Source: Pseudomonadota bacterium (GTDB taxonomy: Bacteria > Pseudomonadota > Alphaproteobacteria > Dongiales > Dongiaceae). From it: a stretch of 64,000 nucleotides of DNA. The stretch covers positions 62,001-126,000 of the forward strand of contig JAJYUT010000006.1 of the NCBI GenBank assembly GCA_021792365.1, written 5' to 3'. Below, in pieces: positions 56,162 through 64,000 of this stretch. Position numbers and translations under genes: made by a program. Positions within the stretch are counted from its first letter, which is position 1. Each line of letters begins with the position of its first letter. The notes under the pieces are model-generated. The model worked only from the letters and a program-made list of their open reading frames with translations, was not told where the DNA came from and did no database searches.

Positions 56162-57334
56162 TCAGGCGGCAGATACGGGCGGTAACCAGCCGCGCTTCTC
56201 GCGCCAACCAGGAGCTACGTTTCGCAGCCGCTCGAGGTTGAAGCCGCTGAGATCGGCAAAGGTGCACTTGCCATCCACGACCAGTTGCTGAATCGCGTGG
56301 CCGGTTGCGGGGCACAGGCCGAAGCCCACGCTCGCCATCGTGGCCAGGACGACATTGTCAGGGTCGGAGAGCCGGTCGATGACCGGCCGGCCGTCCGGGG
56401 TGACTTCGACCAGGCCGGCCCAGCTGCGGATGACCCGTGCCTGAGCGGCATAGGGGAAGAGCTGCGCGACGCGCTTTGCCAAGTGGCGCATCACGAAGGT
56501 CGATGATGCGAACGGCGCCCTCATGCCGTCGATCTCGATCCAGTCATGGGGCCCGCCGCCGAAGGCCAGGTTGCCGCGCAGGGTCTGCCGGCCGTAGAGG
56601 CCGTTGCCATCGACCCAACCCATTTTCATGAGGGGCACGGGCTCAGTGACGATCTGCTCAAGCCGGGCGAACGCCAAAGGCAGGTCGATGCCGATCATCT
56701 GCGCCAGCAGACCGGTCTGCGGCCCGGCCGCGATCACCACATGATCGCAGCCGAACGTGCCGCGATCAGTCACGATTTCGGTGACCTTGCCCCCTTTCCG
56801 GCGCATCTCGGTGACTGTCGTATGCTGCTGGATGCGTCCGCCCAGATCCTGCAACGCCCAGGCGAAGGCCTGGACCGTGCGCTGCGGATTAGCCTGGCCG
56901 CCGAAGTGGAGCAGCACCCCGCCGACCGCCTCGTCAGTCACCAGCGCAGCCAGTTCCTTCAACTGCTTCCTGTCGAGCTTTTCCCAGCGGAAGCCCTGGG
57001 ATGTGGCAAGATCAGCAACGCGGCAATAGTAGTCTAGCTGCGCTTCAGTCAACGCGACGCGGATCCGCTTGGGCCGGTACTCGGTCGGATAGCCGAGCAT
57101 CTCATCCATCAGAGGCCACAGCCGTTGCTCCTCAGCAAACAGAGGACTGAAGCTGTGGGCCGCACCGCCACCGTTGCGCCCCGACGCTTCCCAACCGACA
57201 ATGCCCTTGTCGATGACCAAGACATCGACGCCGCCGCGCGCCAGCCACCAGGCAGCGCTCAGCCCCGTCACGCCGCCGCCGATCACAACGACGGCTGCTC
57301 CCTGACCGTTGCCTGAGGACGGGCGCACATTCAT
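56162..57334 (-). CDS. FAD-dependent amine oxidoreductase, HcnC/DadA-like
   Basis: A 390-residue DAO-family flavoprotein with the FAD motif VVVIGGGVTGLSAAWWLARGG near residue 15 and the closing TMASVGFGLCPATGHAIQQLV. It resembles the catalytic beta subunit of HcnC-like and sarcosine-oxidase-like complexes. Its start overlaps the stop of the HcnB-like gene as ATGA. The pair probably oxidises a small N-methylated amine or imino acid. Confidence 0.85.
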   Translation of the reverse strand: MNVRPSSGNGQGAAVVVIGGGVTGLSAAWWLARGGVDVLVIDKGIVGWEASGRNGGGAAHSFSPLFAEEQRLWPLMDEMLGYPTEYRPKRIRVALTEAQLDYYCRVADLATSQGFRWEKLDRKQLKELAALVTDEAVGGVLLHFGGQANPQRTVQAFAWALQDLGGRIQQHTTVTEMRRKGGKVTEIVTDRGTFGCDHVVIAAGPQTGLLAQMIGIDLPLAFARLEQIVTEPVPLMKMGWVDGNGLYGRQTLRGNLAFGGGPHDWIEIDGMRAPFASSTFVMRHLAKRVAQLFPYAAQARVIRSWAGLVEVTPDGRPVIDRLSDPDNVVLATMASVGFGLCPATGHAIQQLVVDGKCTFADLSGFNLERLRNVAPGWREKRGWLPPVSAA

Positions 57335-58941
57335 TTATCGGCGATCCCGGTCTTTCGCGTGACGGTTTCGAGTGCGGCGTAGTCGATCTCCCAATGCGGC
57401 GTCCATTGCGACGGGATGTTGAACCATGCCACCCAGTTGTCGCGCACGGCCGCCAATTCCTCGAAGGCAGCCAATACCTGCAGCGGTAGGGGCCGTACCG
57501 GCGCGCGATAGGTGGCGAGCGGAATAGTCTCGACCGGCGTGCCCGTGACGGCGGAGAGCAGCATATGAACCTGCTCGCGGCAGCGTCGTCCCTGACATGG
57601 CCCCATGCCGGCGCGCGTGAGCCGTTTCACCTGGTCTTGGTTTACGGGACTTTCGGCGCCAAGCTTGCGCAGGTTGTGACCGCTCATCTCCGCAGGCCTA
57701 GCGCCGAGATAGCGAGGCGGCCGCAAGTCGGCGATTTCGGCGCGGGTCACCTCCTCGCATTGGCAGACATGTACGTCCCAGCCGCTTGCGGCGATTTCGG
57801 CACGCGACCAACGTTGCCAATACTCATAGAGCGACATGCCTGAGGCGGCCGGGGATGCTGCGTGCGGCACAGGCTTGGCGTCTCCAGCCAGCGAACGGAC
57901 CACCGCGCCGGCACTCGCCTCACCTTGTGCCGCGGCGCTCTGCGGATCTTGCAAGCCGGTGCAGTCACCGACGGCGTAGATGCCAGCCAGCGAGGTCGCA
58001 CCTTCTGCATCCACCACCGGCACGTAGCCTCCCGCGGCGCCACGAAACTCCAGGTGGCAGCCGAGCACGTTCAGCAGCTCGATATTCGGCACCGCGCCCA
58101 AAGCATAGATGATGGTGTCGCAGGCTACCGTAGTGTCCGAGCCCTCGATTGGCGCCCCGTTCACATCGAGCGCAACCAGCACCGCGCCTTCGACCTCGGC
58201 GCGACCGGTCGCCTGCCTGACGGCGTGTGCCGCATAGATCGGCACGCTTCGATCTTGAATCTGCGCGACGAGGTCGGCGGGACCGACCGGCGCGGCCTCG
58301 ACCTCGACGATGCCGGCAATCTCATGCCCCGCTCGCAGCGCATCCTGGGCAACGCCGAGGCCGGTGACGCCCGATCCCAGGATCAGCAGCCGGCGGCCGC
58401 TGAAAGCATTGTACTGGCGCACCAGGCTGTGCCAGCCGCGCGCCCCCATGACGCCAGGTTTTTCCCAACCCTCGAAAGCAATGGCCAGATCGCGCGCACC
58501 GGTGGCCACGATCAGACGATCGAAACTGACCATCCAGGATCGCGTCCCATCAGCCAAGCCCAGCATGGGCACGGGCATCGAATGCACCGTCTCCCCGTTG
58601 ATGAATGCACCGAACACGTAGGTGCCCAGCGCCACGTCGATCCCGGCCTCGAACGCCTCCATCAATCCCGGATTGTTCGCGACGATCCGCTCGACCATCC
58701 GGTCCTTATTCTGGATTGCCGCATTGGCGCGTTGACCGAAGTGCAGCGGAACGTCCAGGCCGATCACATCCGGTCCCAGCGGATTTTCATCGATCAGCAG
58801 GGTTTGAACGCCGCCCTTGGCCGCCGTGATTGCCGCGGCTACACCGGCCGTACCTGCGCCGATGACGATCAGCGGCACATGCTGCTCGGGCACCGGCGCC
58901 TTGCCGATGGCGGATGCCTGGTCGATGGGTCCCCTACACAA
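57331..58941 (-). CDS. HcnB-like NAD/FAD oxidoreductase with BFD-type [2Fe-2S] domain
   Basis: A 536-residue flavoprotein with the Rossmann motif IVIGAGTAGVAAAITAAKGG, a second nucleotide site (LLILGSGVTGLGVAQDALRAG) and a C-terminal BFD-like domain with Cys393, Cys395, Cys449 and Cys454 as cluster ligands. This matches the HcnB/SoxA-like alpha subunit that works with an HcnC-like beta subunit, here overlapping downstream. The small ferredoxin subunit HcnA was not found nearby. No ATG lies before the Rossmann motif; the first plausible start is TTG at 58941, so the exact start is uncertain. Operator E is upstream. Confidence 0.83.
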   Translation of the reverse strand: MCRGPIDQASAIGKAPVPEQHVPLIVIGAGTAGVAAAITAAKGGVQTLLIDENPLGPDVIGLDVPLHFGQRANAAIQNKDRMVERIVANNPGLMEAFEAGIDVALGTYVFGAFINGETVHSMPVPMLGLADGTRSWMVSFDRLIVATGARDLAIAFEGWEKPGVMGARGWHSLVRQYNAFSGRRLLILGSGVTGLGVAQDALRAGHEIAGIVEVEAAPVGPADLVAQIQDRSVPIYAAHAVRQATGRAEVEGAVLVALDVNGAPIEGSDTTVACDTIIYALGAVPNIELLNVLGCHLEFRGAAGGYVPVVDAEGATSLAGIYAVGDCTGLQDPQSAAAQGEASAGAVVRSLAGDAKPVPHAASPAASGMSLYEYWQRWSRAEIAASGWDVHVCQCEEVTRAEIADLRPPRYLGARPAEMSGHNLRKLGAESPVNQDQVKRLTRAGMGPCQGRRCREQVHMLLSAVTGTPVETIPLATYRAPVRPLPLQVLAAFEELAAVRDNWVAWFNIPSQWTPHWEIDYAALETVTRKTGIADK

Positions 58942-58960
58942 GGCCGCCTGCCGGGTTCTG

Positions 58961-59018
58961 TTCTGCTATACAGAATGCTGTTCTATTTAATATGCGCGCT
59001 GAAACTTGCCGCTGTCAA
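58961..59018 (-). promoter_or_regulatory. IclR-regulon operator E with promoter (HcnB-DadA-DMGDH-aminotransferase)
   Basis: TTCTGC-N3-ACAGAA-N5-TTCTAT occupies 58961-58986. On the minus strand TTGACA (59013-59018), an 18-base spacer and CATATT (58989-58994) form a promoter whose start lies over the operator. It would control the four-gene operon ending at 52340. Confidence 0.8.
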
Positions 59019-59048
59019 GGCGGCTAGCGATGCACGCGCCGTGTGCGC

Positions 59049-59852
59049 TCAGGCCTTCGCGGGGAAAACCGATACATCCCCGCCCAGCGCCACCGTCAGC
59101 GCCTTGGCATGCTTCAGCACGCTGTTCGAGATTTCGGCGATCGCAACCTTCGTGAACCGGATTTTCGGCCCTGATACATTGATGGCGCCGGCCAGACTGC
59201 CTGCTGCGTCGAAGACCGGGGCGGCTACCGCCGCAAGATCGGGCTGGCGCTCGCCGATGCTGACCGTGACAAAGCGATCCTTCGCCGCGATCCTGGCCAC
59301 GGCGATCCCGCTTTCAAAGGCCGTGAGAACATGACCCGCCGCCCCCTTCCTCAGAGGAAGTTCGTCGCCCATGCGCACATGGTCGCGGACTGCTTGCGGC
59401 GAATCAACCCGGAACAGGCATAGGCGGTTCTGTCCGTCGCGTACGTAGAAGGATGCACTTTCAACGGTCTCGCGCACCAGCTCTTGCAGCTCGGGCAACA
59501 CGAAGTCGGCAAGATTGAAAGACTTCTGATATTGCATGCCGAGCCGGAACAGGGTTGGGCCGAGCTGATAATCGCCGCTCGAAAGGCGCCGGATATAGCC
59601 CGAGGCCTCCAGCGAATCGATCAAGCGCAGGGTCGTGCTTTTGTAGAGTCCCGTCTTCTGCGCGATGAGGGACAGGCTAAGCGCCGACTCGCTATCGACA
59701 AAAGCTCCCAAGATCGACAGGGCACGGTCGACGGCCGCGACTCCGAGCTTCTTGTCGCCGCCTTTTCGCCCCTCTCCATTGGTCGCTTCGGACTTGAGGC
59801 TGGCCGTCCTGACTGTTCTCTTCTTCCCCGACTGACCGGTAGCGGCGACCAT
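59049..59852 (-). CDS. IclR-family transcriptional regulator
   Basis: A 267-residue IclR regulator with a basic N-terminal tail (about 35 residues), a winged helix (about 37-100: LSLIAQKTGLYKSTTLRLIDSLEASGYIRR) and a C-terminal effector domain (about 115-255, with LPLRKGAAGHVLTAF). An AAAGGTGAT site precedes the ATG. It lies among six sites of identical layout and is the only IclR gene in the window, so it is the likely repressor of Region 4. No such site was found directly upstream of its own gene. Confidence 0.9.
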   Translation of the reverse strand: MVAATGQSGKKRTVRTASLKSEATNGEGRKGGDKKLGVAAVDRALSILGAFVDSESALSLSLIAQKTGLYKSTTLRLIDSLEASGYIRRLSSGDYQLGPTLFRLGMQYQKSFNLADFVLPELQELVRETVESASFYVRDGQNRLCLFRVDSPQAVRDHVRMGDELPLRKGAAGHVLTAFESGIAVARIAAKDRFVTVSIGERQPDLAAVAAPVFDAAGSLAGAINVSGPKIRFTKVAIAEISNSVLKHAKALTVALGGDVSVFPAKA

Positions 59853-59978
59853 AAATCACCTTTCCTGCGATATCCGCTGCGCTGGAACAGCGACGCTTCG
59901 TGAACCTATGTACCGGGGCCGATTCATAGCCGATCTTCACCTCTTGCGCGACTATGATCGACACCATCGCGCCGCGTT

Positions 59979-60920
59979 CTAGGCATCGCAGCGCGCCGGT
60001 GCAAATCCCTTCGGTGCGCCCGCCAGCGCCAAATGTCCGTAAAGCTGTTCCCCCGGCAGTGATTCGCTGAGGATACGGCGCACCGCGATCAACTGATCAA
60101 GGTCTATACCAGTCCTGAGGCCCAGCGACTCCAGCAGGAACACCAGGTCTTCGGTCACGACGTTGCCGGAGGCTCCAGGGGCGAACGGGCAGCCGCCCAA
60201 TCCGCCGAGCGAACTGTCGAAGGCTCGCACATCCACCTCCAAGGCCGCCACGACATTGGCGAGGCCAAGGCCGCGGGTGTTATGGAAGTGCGCAGCGCTG
60301 AGCTTTGCGCCGATTTCCCGCCGCACGGCCTTGAAGACTCTCTTCACCTGCGCGGGATTCGCATAGCCAACGGTATCAGCGAGGCTAAGGTCATCACCCC
60401 CCGCTTCGATGAGCGCTGCGGCAAGACGGCAAACGTCGCTCTCCTTGACCGGACCTTCGATCGTGCAGCCGAACACGGTGGACAGTCCGACCGATAGGAT
60501 CGGCCGCCTGCCGGCCGGCACGGTCCGGCAATATTCGACGATGCGACGAAATTCTTCGAGCTGCTCGCCCGGCTCGCGCCGCACATTGGCCAAGCTGTGC
60601 GAGCGGCTGACGGAAATGGTGAAGGTCAGCTTGTGAGCGCCGGCAGCAATGGCGCGCTCCGCGCCCTTGAGATTCGGGACCAGTACCGCGACCGCCAATC
60701 CCGGAATCGTGGTTGCATGCGCGACGATCTCGCCGGCATCGAGGAATTGCGGGAACAGCTTCGGCGGCACGAACGAGCAGACCTCGATCTCGCCCACGCC
60801 CGCAGCGGCCTCGGCGGAGATCCAACCCTTCTTCGCCTCCGTTGGCATGACCTTGTCGGTATTCTGGAGGCCGTCACGCAGGCCCACTTCGCTGATCTCG
60901 ACGTCGCGCCCTTCGCTCAT
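59979..60920 (-). CDS. HMG-CoA-lyase-like enzyme
   Basis: A 313-residue lyase with VGLRDGLQN (Arg and Asp for substrate and metal), AAHFHNTRGLGLAN (two metal histidines) and the catalytic cysteine loop GGCPFAPGASGNV. Enzymes of this group split 3-hydroxy-3-methylglutaryl-CoA or related hydroxyacyl-CoAs into acetyl-CoA and a keto acid. I chose the ATG at 60920; the longer frame would pass through operator F. It is under the IclR regulon. Its partner CoA-donor may be the type III CoA-transferase, but the acid cleaved is unknown. Confidence 0.87.
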   Translation of the reverse strand: MSEGRDVEISEVGLRDGLQNTDKVMPTEAKKGWISAEAAAGVGEIEVCSFVPPKLFPQFLDAGEIVAHATTIPGLAVAVLVPNLKGAERAIAAGAHKLTFTISVSRSHSLANVRREPGEQLEEFRRIVEYCRTVPAGRRPILSVGLSTVFGCTIEGPVKESDVCRLAAALIEAGGDDLSLADTVGYANPAQVKRVFKAVRREIGAKLSAAHFHNTRGLGLANVVAALEVDVRAFDSSLGGLGGCPFAPGASGNVVTEDLVFLLESLGLRTGIDLDQLIAVRRILSESLPGEQLYGHLALAGAPKGFAPARCDA

Positions 60921-60923
60921 TGG

Positions 60924-60980
60924 TTCCAATGTACAGAATGATGTTTTGCTAGATGGGACACAAGGCACTTTCGAAGTCAA
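60924..60980 (-). promoter_or_regulatory. IclR-regulon operator F with -35 element (HMG-CoA-lyase-like gene)
   Basis: TTCCAA-N3-ACAGAA-N5-TTTTGC occupies 60924-60949, the most degenerate of the six but with the same spacing. A TTGACT -35 (60975-60980) lies at the same distance as in the other sites; the -10 is poor. It suggests a separately controlled promoter downstream of the Rieske gene. Confidence 0.65.
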
Positions 60981-60992
60981 GCTCCGCGCCAG

Positions 60993-62213
60993 TCAGGCCA
61001 ATTCCCGTATACCGGCGGTCAGCAAATCCTTCATGGTCTCGCAGTACCAGTCGACGAACTTGATAACGTCCCTCTCCTGTACTTTGTTGTACGGTCCGGG
61101 AACATAGCCATCGGTATTGATGCCGCGCTGGTTGCGCTCGCTGAGTACAGCATCCTGCTCGTTGGTAAGGTCCCAGACCTCCGTCAGCGTGCGCAAATCG
61201 TAGTCGATCCCTTCAACGGCGTCGGCCGCGACAAGCCACGTGGCGGTGACCAACGTTCGCTCCTGGCCCGCGGGCAGCATGCGGTAGAACATCGCGTAGT
61301 CGTTATAGACATGCCCGAACATGCTGGGGAAATGGTGCCAGCGCAGCTGGCCGATGTCCGGGAAGGGCAGGTCGGCAAGCGGTCTGGCAACGGCGGGCTT
61401 TCCCTCGAGTGTCGTCGACTGGATGCCTTCGGCGAAGGGAATGCGGCTGATCCTGAAATCCTTGCCGTCGACCAGACCCGCCGCTATTCCAGCGGCCTCG
61501 CATTTGCGCCACAGCGCTGCGATCGCTGGATTGTCCGCGGGCGCAGCCCGATTGAAATCGTTCTTGAACGTACGCAGCAGCTCCGGGTGCCCCGTCGGGC
61601 AGTGGTAGCATTCGCGCGAGTTCTCATCGACAACCTTCCAGTTGGCGTTGACGTAGGCCTTGGTCGTGTAAGCGACCTTCGCATCGGCCAGTCTGTGTGG
61701 CGCCAGGAACTGACCGACGGCGTCGGCGTGGGTCGTGAAATCGGGCGGTTGCTTGGCAAGGCAGAGCCAGATCGTCCCCCCGATGGTTTGGACGTGGGCA
61801 GGCCGCAGGTCCAGGCCTTCGCCAGTGAAGCCCTCGTGCATGTTGGGCGCCTTTGCCAATGTGCCGTCCAGCTTGTAGGACCATTGGTGATAGGGGCAGA
61901 CCAGCCGCTTCGCCTTGCCACTTTCCGCATCGCAGATACGGGAGCCGCGGTGGCGGCACGTATTGAAGAAGCCGCGGACGCCGCCTGCTTCGTCGCGGAC
62001 CACGATGATCGAATTGCGGCCGATATCGACCACGAAGAACTGTCCCGGCTCTTTGATTTGGCACTCGAATCCGGCCAGGATCCAGCGGCGGCCGAACAGC
62101 AGATCAAGATCGAGCTCGTAGAGCGCCTGATCGTTGTAGAGCGGCTGCGGCAGAGAGAAGAACGGCGTCCTCCCCGTCAGGAGGTCGAGCATGTCTTTTT
62201 CATCGAGCGGCAT
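60993..62213 (-). CDS. Rieske oxygenase, glycine-betaine-demethylase type (GbcA-like)
   Basis: A 406-residue Rieske oxygenase. Cluster ligands are Cys86, His88, Cys106 and His109. The iron motif DENSRECYHCPTGHPEL gives Glu201, His204 and His209. The ENxRECYHC pattern is, as I recall, typical of glycine betaine monooxygenase GbcA, which makes dimethylglycine and formaldehyde. This fits the dimethylglycine dehydrogenase in the same region. A GGAAGG site precedes the ATG. It lies 18 bases after the Opp/Dpp-type ATPase gene, so both may be on one transcript. Its reductase is probably that at 44559. Confidence 0.87.
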   Translation of the reverse strand: MPLDEKDMLDLLTGRTPFFSLPQPLYNDQALYELDLDLLFGRRWILAGFECQIKEPGQFFVVDIGRNSIIVVRDEAGGVRGFFNTCRHRGSRICDAESGKAKRLVCPYHQWSYKLDGTLAKAPNMHEGFTGEGLDLRPAHVQTIGGTIWLCLAKQPPDFTTHADAVGQFLAPHRLADAKVAYTTKAYVNANWKVVDENSRECYHCPTGHPELLRTFKNDFNRAAPADNPAIAALWRKCEAAGIAAGLVDGKDFRISRIPFAEGIQSTTLEGKPAVARPLADLPFPDIGQLRWHHFPSMFGHVYNDYAMFYRMLPAGQERTLVTATWLVAADAVEGIDYDLRTLTEVWDLTNEQDAVLSERNQRGINTDGYVPGPYNKVQERDVIKFVDWYCETMKDLLTAGIRELA

Positions 62214-62231
62214 GGTCCCCTTCCTTCCGTC

Positions 62232-64000
62232 TTACGCCACGCAACTGCTGCTGCCGACGGCACTGAGCTCCGCGATCGACCGATGGCAATGAATGGCGTG
62301 GTCCTTTGTCACTTGTCGTATCGGCGGTGGGGCCGCGTCGCATTGCCCGCGCACGGCGAGCCCGCAACGGGCATGGAAAGGACACCCGACTCCATTCCAA
62401 GCCCTGCCCTGGGTCGGCCGGGGTGCGTTGGAGGCAACCGTTTCCTTCAGCCAATTGAGGCGCAGGACCGGCACGGACGACAGCAGCAGTGCCGTGTACG
62501 GGTGATGCGGAGGTTGGAACACCTCGGCCGGCGGACCGATTTCGCAGATACGGCCGGCATAAAGAACCATGACCCGGTCGGCAAATGTCGCAACGGTGGC
62601 GATGTCATGCGAGACGAAGAGATAGGCCACGTCGTGCTCTGCCCGCAGCTTCCGCATGAGATCGAGAACCTGTCGAGCCACCAACGCATCCAGCGCCGAC
62701 AGGATTTCATCGCAGATGACAATGTCGGGGCGGGCGGCGAAGGCCCGGGCGATCGAGACGCGCTGCCGTTGACCACCCGAGAGCTCCGACGGAAACCGGC
62801 CAGCGTAGTCGGCGGGCAGTCCAACCATGGCCAGCAGCTCGGCAACGCGCGCCGGTATCTCCGCGTTCGACATCCCGAAAAAGAACTGGAGCGGCCGTCC
62901 GATCGCCTGCTGGATGCGCTGACCCGGATTGAGGGACAGATCGGGACTTTGCAGCACGATCTGGATGGCTCGGAGCGCCTCCCTGCTACGGTCGCGGGAT
63001 CGCCCCGCCAAGCTATTGCCGCGGAACCGGACCCTTCCGCCGTTGATCGGCTGAAGGCCGGCGATCACGCGCGCAAGGGTGCTCTTGCCACTACCCGACT
63101 CACCGACAATCGCCAGAGCCTCGCGCGGCCGCAGGTCGAAGGTAATGTCGTTCAGCACATTCTGCGTCTTGTCGGGTTTGCGGAAAAGGCGGTCGCGCAC
63201 ATAGGTGCTGGAGGCGTCTTCGACCTCCAGCAAGGCCGCAGCCCCATTATCGATGGACCCGGCAGGCTTTGCTGGGGCGCGAGGTCTGAAGGCTTCCACA
63301 AGCTGTTGCGTATAGAGTTCGCGCGGAGCGTCCACGATATCAGCGGTGATCCCCTGCTCCACGATCCTGCCGTTCCGCAGGACCACGATCCGATCGGCCA
63401 CCTGCGCGACAACCGCCAGATCATGAGACACATAGATCGCCGCTCCCCTGTTGTCGGCGAGGGCGGCCTTCAGGGCCTTCAACACCTCGATCTGCGTCGT
63501 TGCATCGAGCGCCGTGGTCGGCTCATCGAGGATCAGCAGGCTTGGCGAGCAGGTCAGCGCCATTGCCATCATGACGCGCTGCTGCTGGCCGCCGCTCAGT
63601 TGGTGCGGATAGCGTCTGGTGAAGGCGGCCGCCGATGGCAGATCGAGCCGGGTTAGAAGCTGTGCCACACGTTGCCGTACGCCGCCTTCGGGCATGATGC
63701 GATGGATGGCGAACGGCTCATGGATCTGCTCTCCAATGGTCATGGCAGGATTCAATGATGCCTGCGCGCTCTGCGCCACATAGGCCATTTGCGCGCCGCG
63801 TATCCTGCGCCGGCTGGAGGGCGGCAGCGTAAGCATTTCTTGTCCGGCAAGCCGCACCTGGCCCTGCCGGAACCGGGTCCCCGGCCTAGCATATCCCATT
63901 GCAGCAAGCGCGACCGTGCTCTTCCCGGCACCCGATTCGCCGATGAGCGCAACCACCTCGCCCGCAGCGACCGACAAGTCGACCCCATGCACCGTCGGAA
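62232..64000 (-). CDS. Fused Opp/Dpp-type ABC ATPase (two nucleotide-binding domains), partial
   Basis: A two-domain ATPase, at least 587 residues and open at the window edge, so its true start lies outside. Domain 1 has Walker [10 protein letters not shown], signature LSGGQQQR and Walker B LLILDEP; domain 2 has [17 protein letters not shown] and IVICDE. The second domain ends in an oligopeptide-type C-terminal segment ([15 protein letters not shown]). It resembles the GsiA/YejF layout, in which OppD and OppF are fused, and should power a dipeptide-type importer whose permeases and binding protein lie beyond the window. The stop is TAA at 62234-62232. Confidence 0.93.
   Translation of the reverse strand, partial: PTVHGVDLSVAAGEVVALIGESGAGKSTVALAAMGYARPGTRFRQGQVRLAGQEMLTLPPSSRRRIRGAQMAYVAQSAQASLNPAMTIGEQIHEPFAIHRIMPEGGVRQRVAQLLTRLDLPSAAAFTRRYPHQLSGGQQQRVMMAMALTCSPSLLILDEPTTALDATTQIEVLKALKAALADNRGAAIYVSHDLAVVAQVADRIVVLRNGRIVEQGITADIVDAPRELYTQQLVEAFRPRAPAKPAGSIDNGAAALLEVEDASSTYVRDRLFRKPDKTQNVLNDITFDLRPREALAIVGESGSGKSTLARVIAGLQPINGGRVRFRGNSLAGRSRDRSREALRAIQIVLQSPDLSLNPGQRIQQAIGRPLQFFFGMSNAEIPARVAELLAMVGLPADYAGRFPSELSGGQRQRVSIARAFAARPDIVICDEILSALDALVARQVLDLMRKLRAEHDVAYLFVSHDIATVATFADRVMVLYAGRICEIGPPAEVFQPPHHPYTALLLSSVPVLRLNWLKETVASNAPRPTQGRAWNGVGCPFHARCGLAVRGQCDAAPPPIRQVTKDHAIHCHRSIAELSAVGSSSCVA

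Noticed and set aside
61311-63656. 781-codon plus-strand frame opposite the Rieske and Opp/Dpp ATPase genes
   Set aside because: It crosses two well-supported minus-strand genes and has no domain; GC-rich DNA often gives such long open antisense frames.
1-64000. CRISPR arrays, tRNA or rRNA genes, complete insertion sequences
   Set aside because: No regularly spaced repeats, cloverleaf-like sequences, rRNA signatures or paired terminal repeats were noticed by eye; a dedicated search was not possible.

Overview
The window is GC-rich, almost fully coding DNA from a proteobacterium, most likely an alphaproteobacterium. I base this on the ETF sequences, the many PotABCD-type ABC importers, the Rieske, BKACE and DMGDH enzyme complement and the dense ATGA/GTGA-coupled operons. 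No rRNA, tRNA, CRISPR array or intact insertion sequence was seen. Nearly every gene is catabolic, and the theme is uptake and oxidation of quaternary ammonium and N-methylated amines (gamma-butyrobetaine, carnitine, glycine betaine, dimethylglycine). Substrates are inferred from families and context, not proven.

Region 1 (1-22.9 kb). A minus-strand operon (5404 to 113) encodes an alpha/beta hydrolase, an aldehyde dehydrogenase, an ABC ATPase, a Rieske oxygenase and a PhnZ/TmpB-like HD-domain oxygenase. A second minus-strand operon (8485 to 5682) encodes the matching binding protein and two permeases. Divergently, 8705-12782 encodes an NDP-forming acyl-CoA synthetase, a 3-dehydrocarnitine cleavage enzyme (cdhC type) and a carnitine dehydrogenase (cdhA type). 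Facing these are a hot-dog thioesterase, a second carnitine-dehydrogenase paralogue, two acyl-CoA dehydrogenases, a NIPSNAP protein, a DUF1185 protein, a luciferase-like monooxygenase with flavin reductase, a PucR-type regulator, a CaiD-like hydratase and a GntR/FCD regulator. An 11-base element (ATATTATAGCT) forms a perfect inverted repeat at 5595-5623 and recurs as a half-site just upstream of this GntR gene.

Region 2 (22.9-24.5 kb) is a gene-poor scar with a frameshifted AraC-family remnant and a UvrD-like helicase remnant. Region 3 (24.5-38.3 kb) carries a Rossmann-fold protein, an alanine-racemase-like protein, two creatinase-like M24 proteins that lack the usual metal ligands, a second PotABCD-type importer, a second GntR regulator flanked by two GTATACAGGTA boxes, a DadA-like FAD oxidoreductase and two divergent orphan PhoB-like regulators.

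Region 4 (38.6-62.2 kb) contains two more Rieske oxygenases, one ferredoxin-type reductase, EtfAB, a CaiB-type CoA-transferase, an aldehyde dehydrogenase, a third importer, an aconitase paralogue, a class III aminotransferase, a dimethylglycine-dehydrogenase-type protein, an HcnB/HcnC-like flavoprotein pair, an IclR regulator and an HMG-CoA-lyase-like enzyme. Six sites of identical three-half-site architecture (TTCTRY-N3-AYAGAA-N5-TTCTRT) lie over or beside promoters here and define a putative IclR regulon. The window ends inside a fused Opp/Dpp-type ABC ATPase gene.

Taken together, the window could carry gamma-butyrobetaine through its CoA ester to carnitine, 3-dehydrocarnitine, betainyl-CoA, glycine betaine, dimethylglycine, sarcosine and glycine, with ETF collecting the electrons. 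The roles of the HD/Rieske pair, the luciferase-like module, the creatinase-like island and the aconitase/lyase/CoA-transferase set are not explained by that route.
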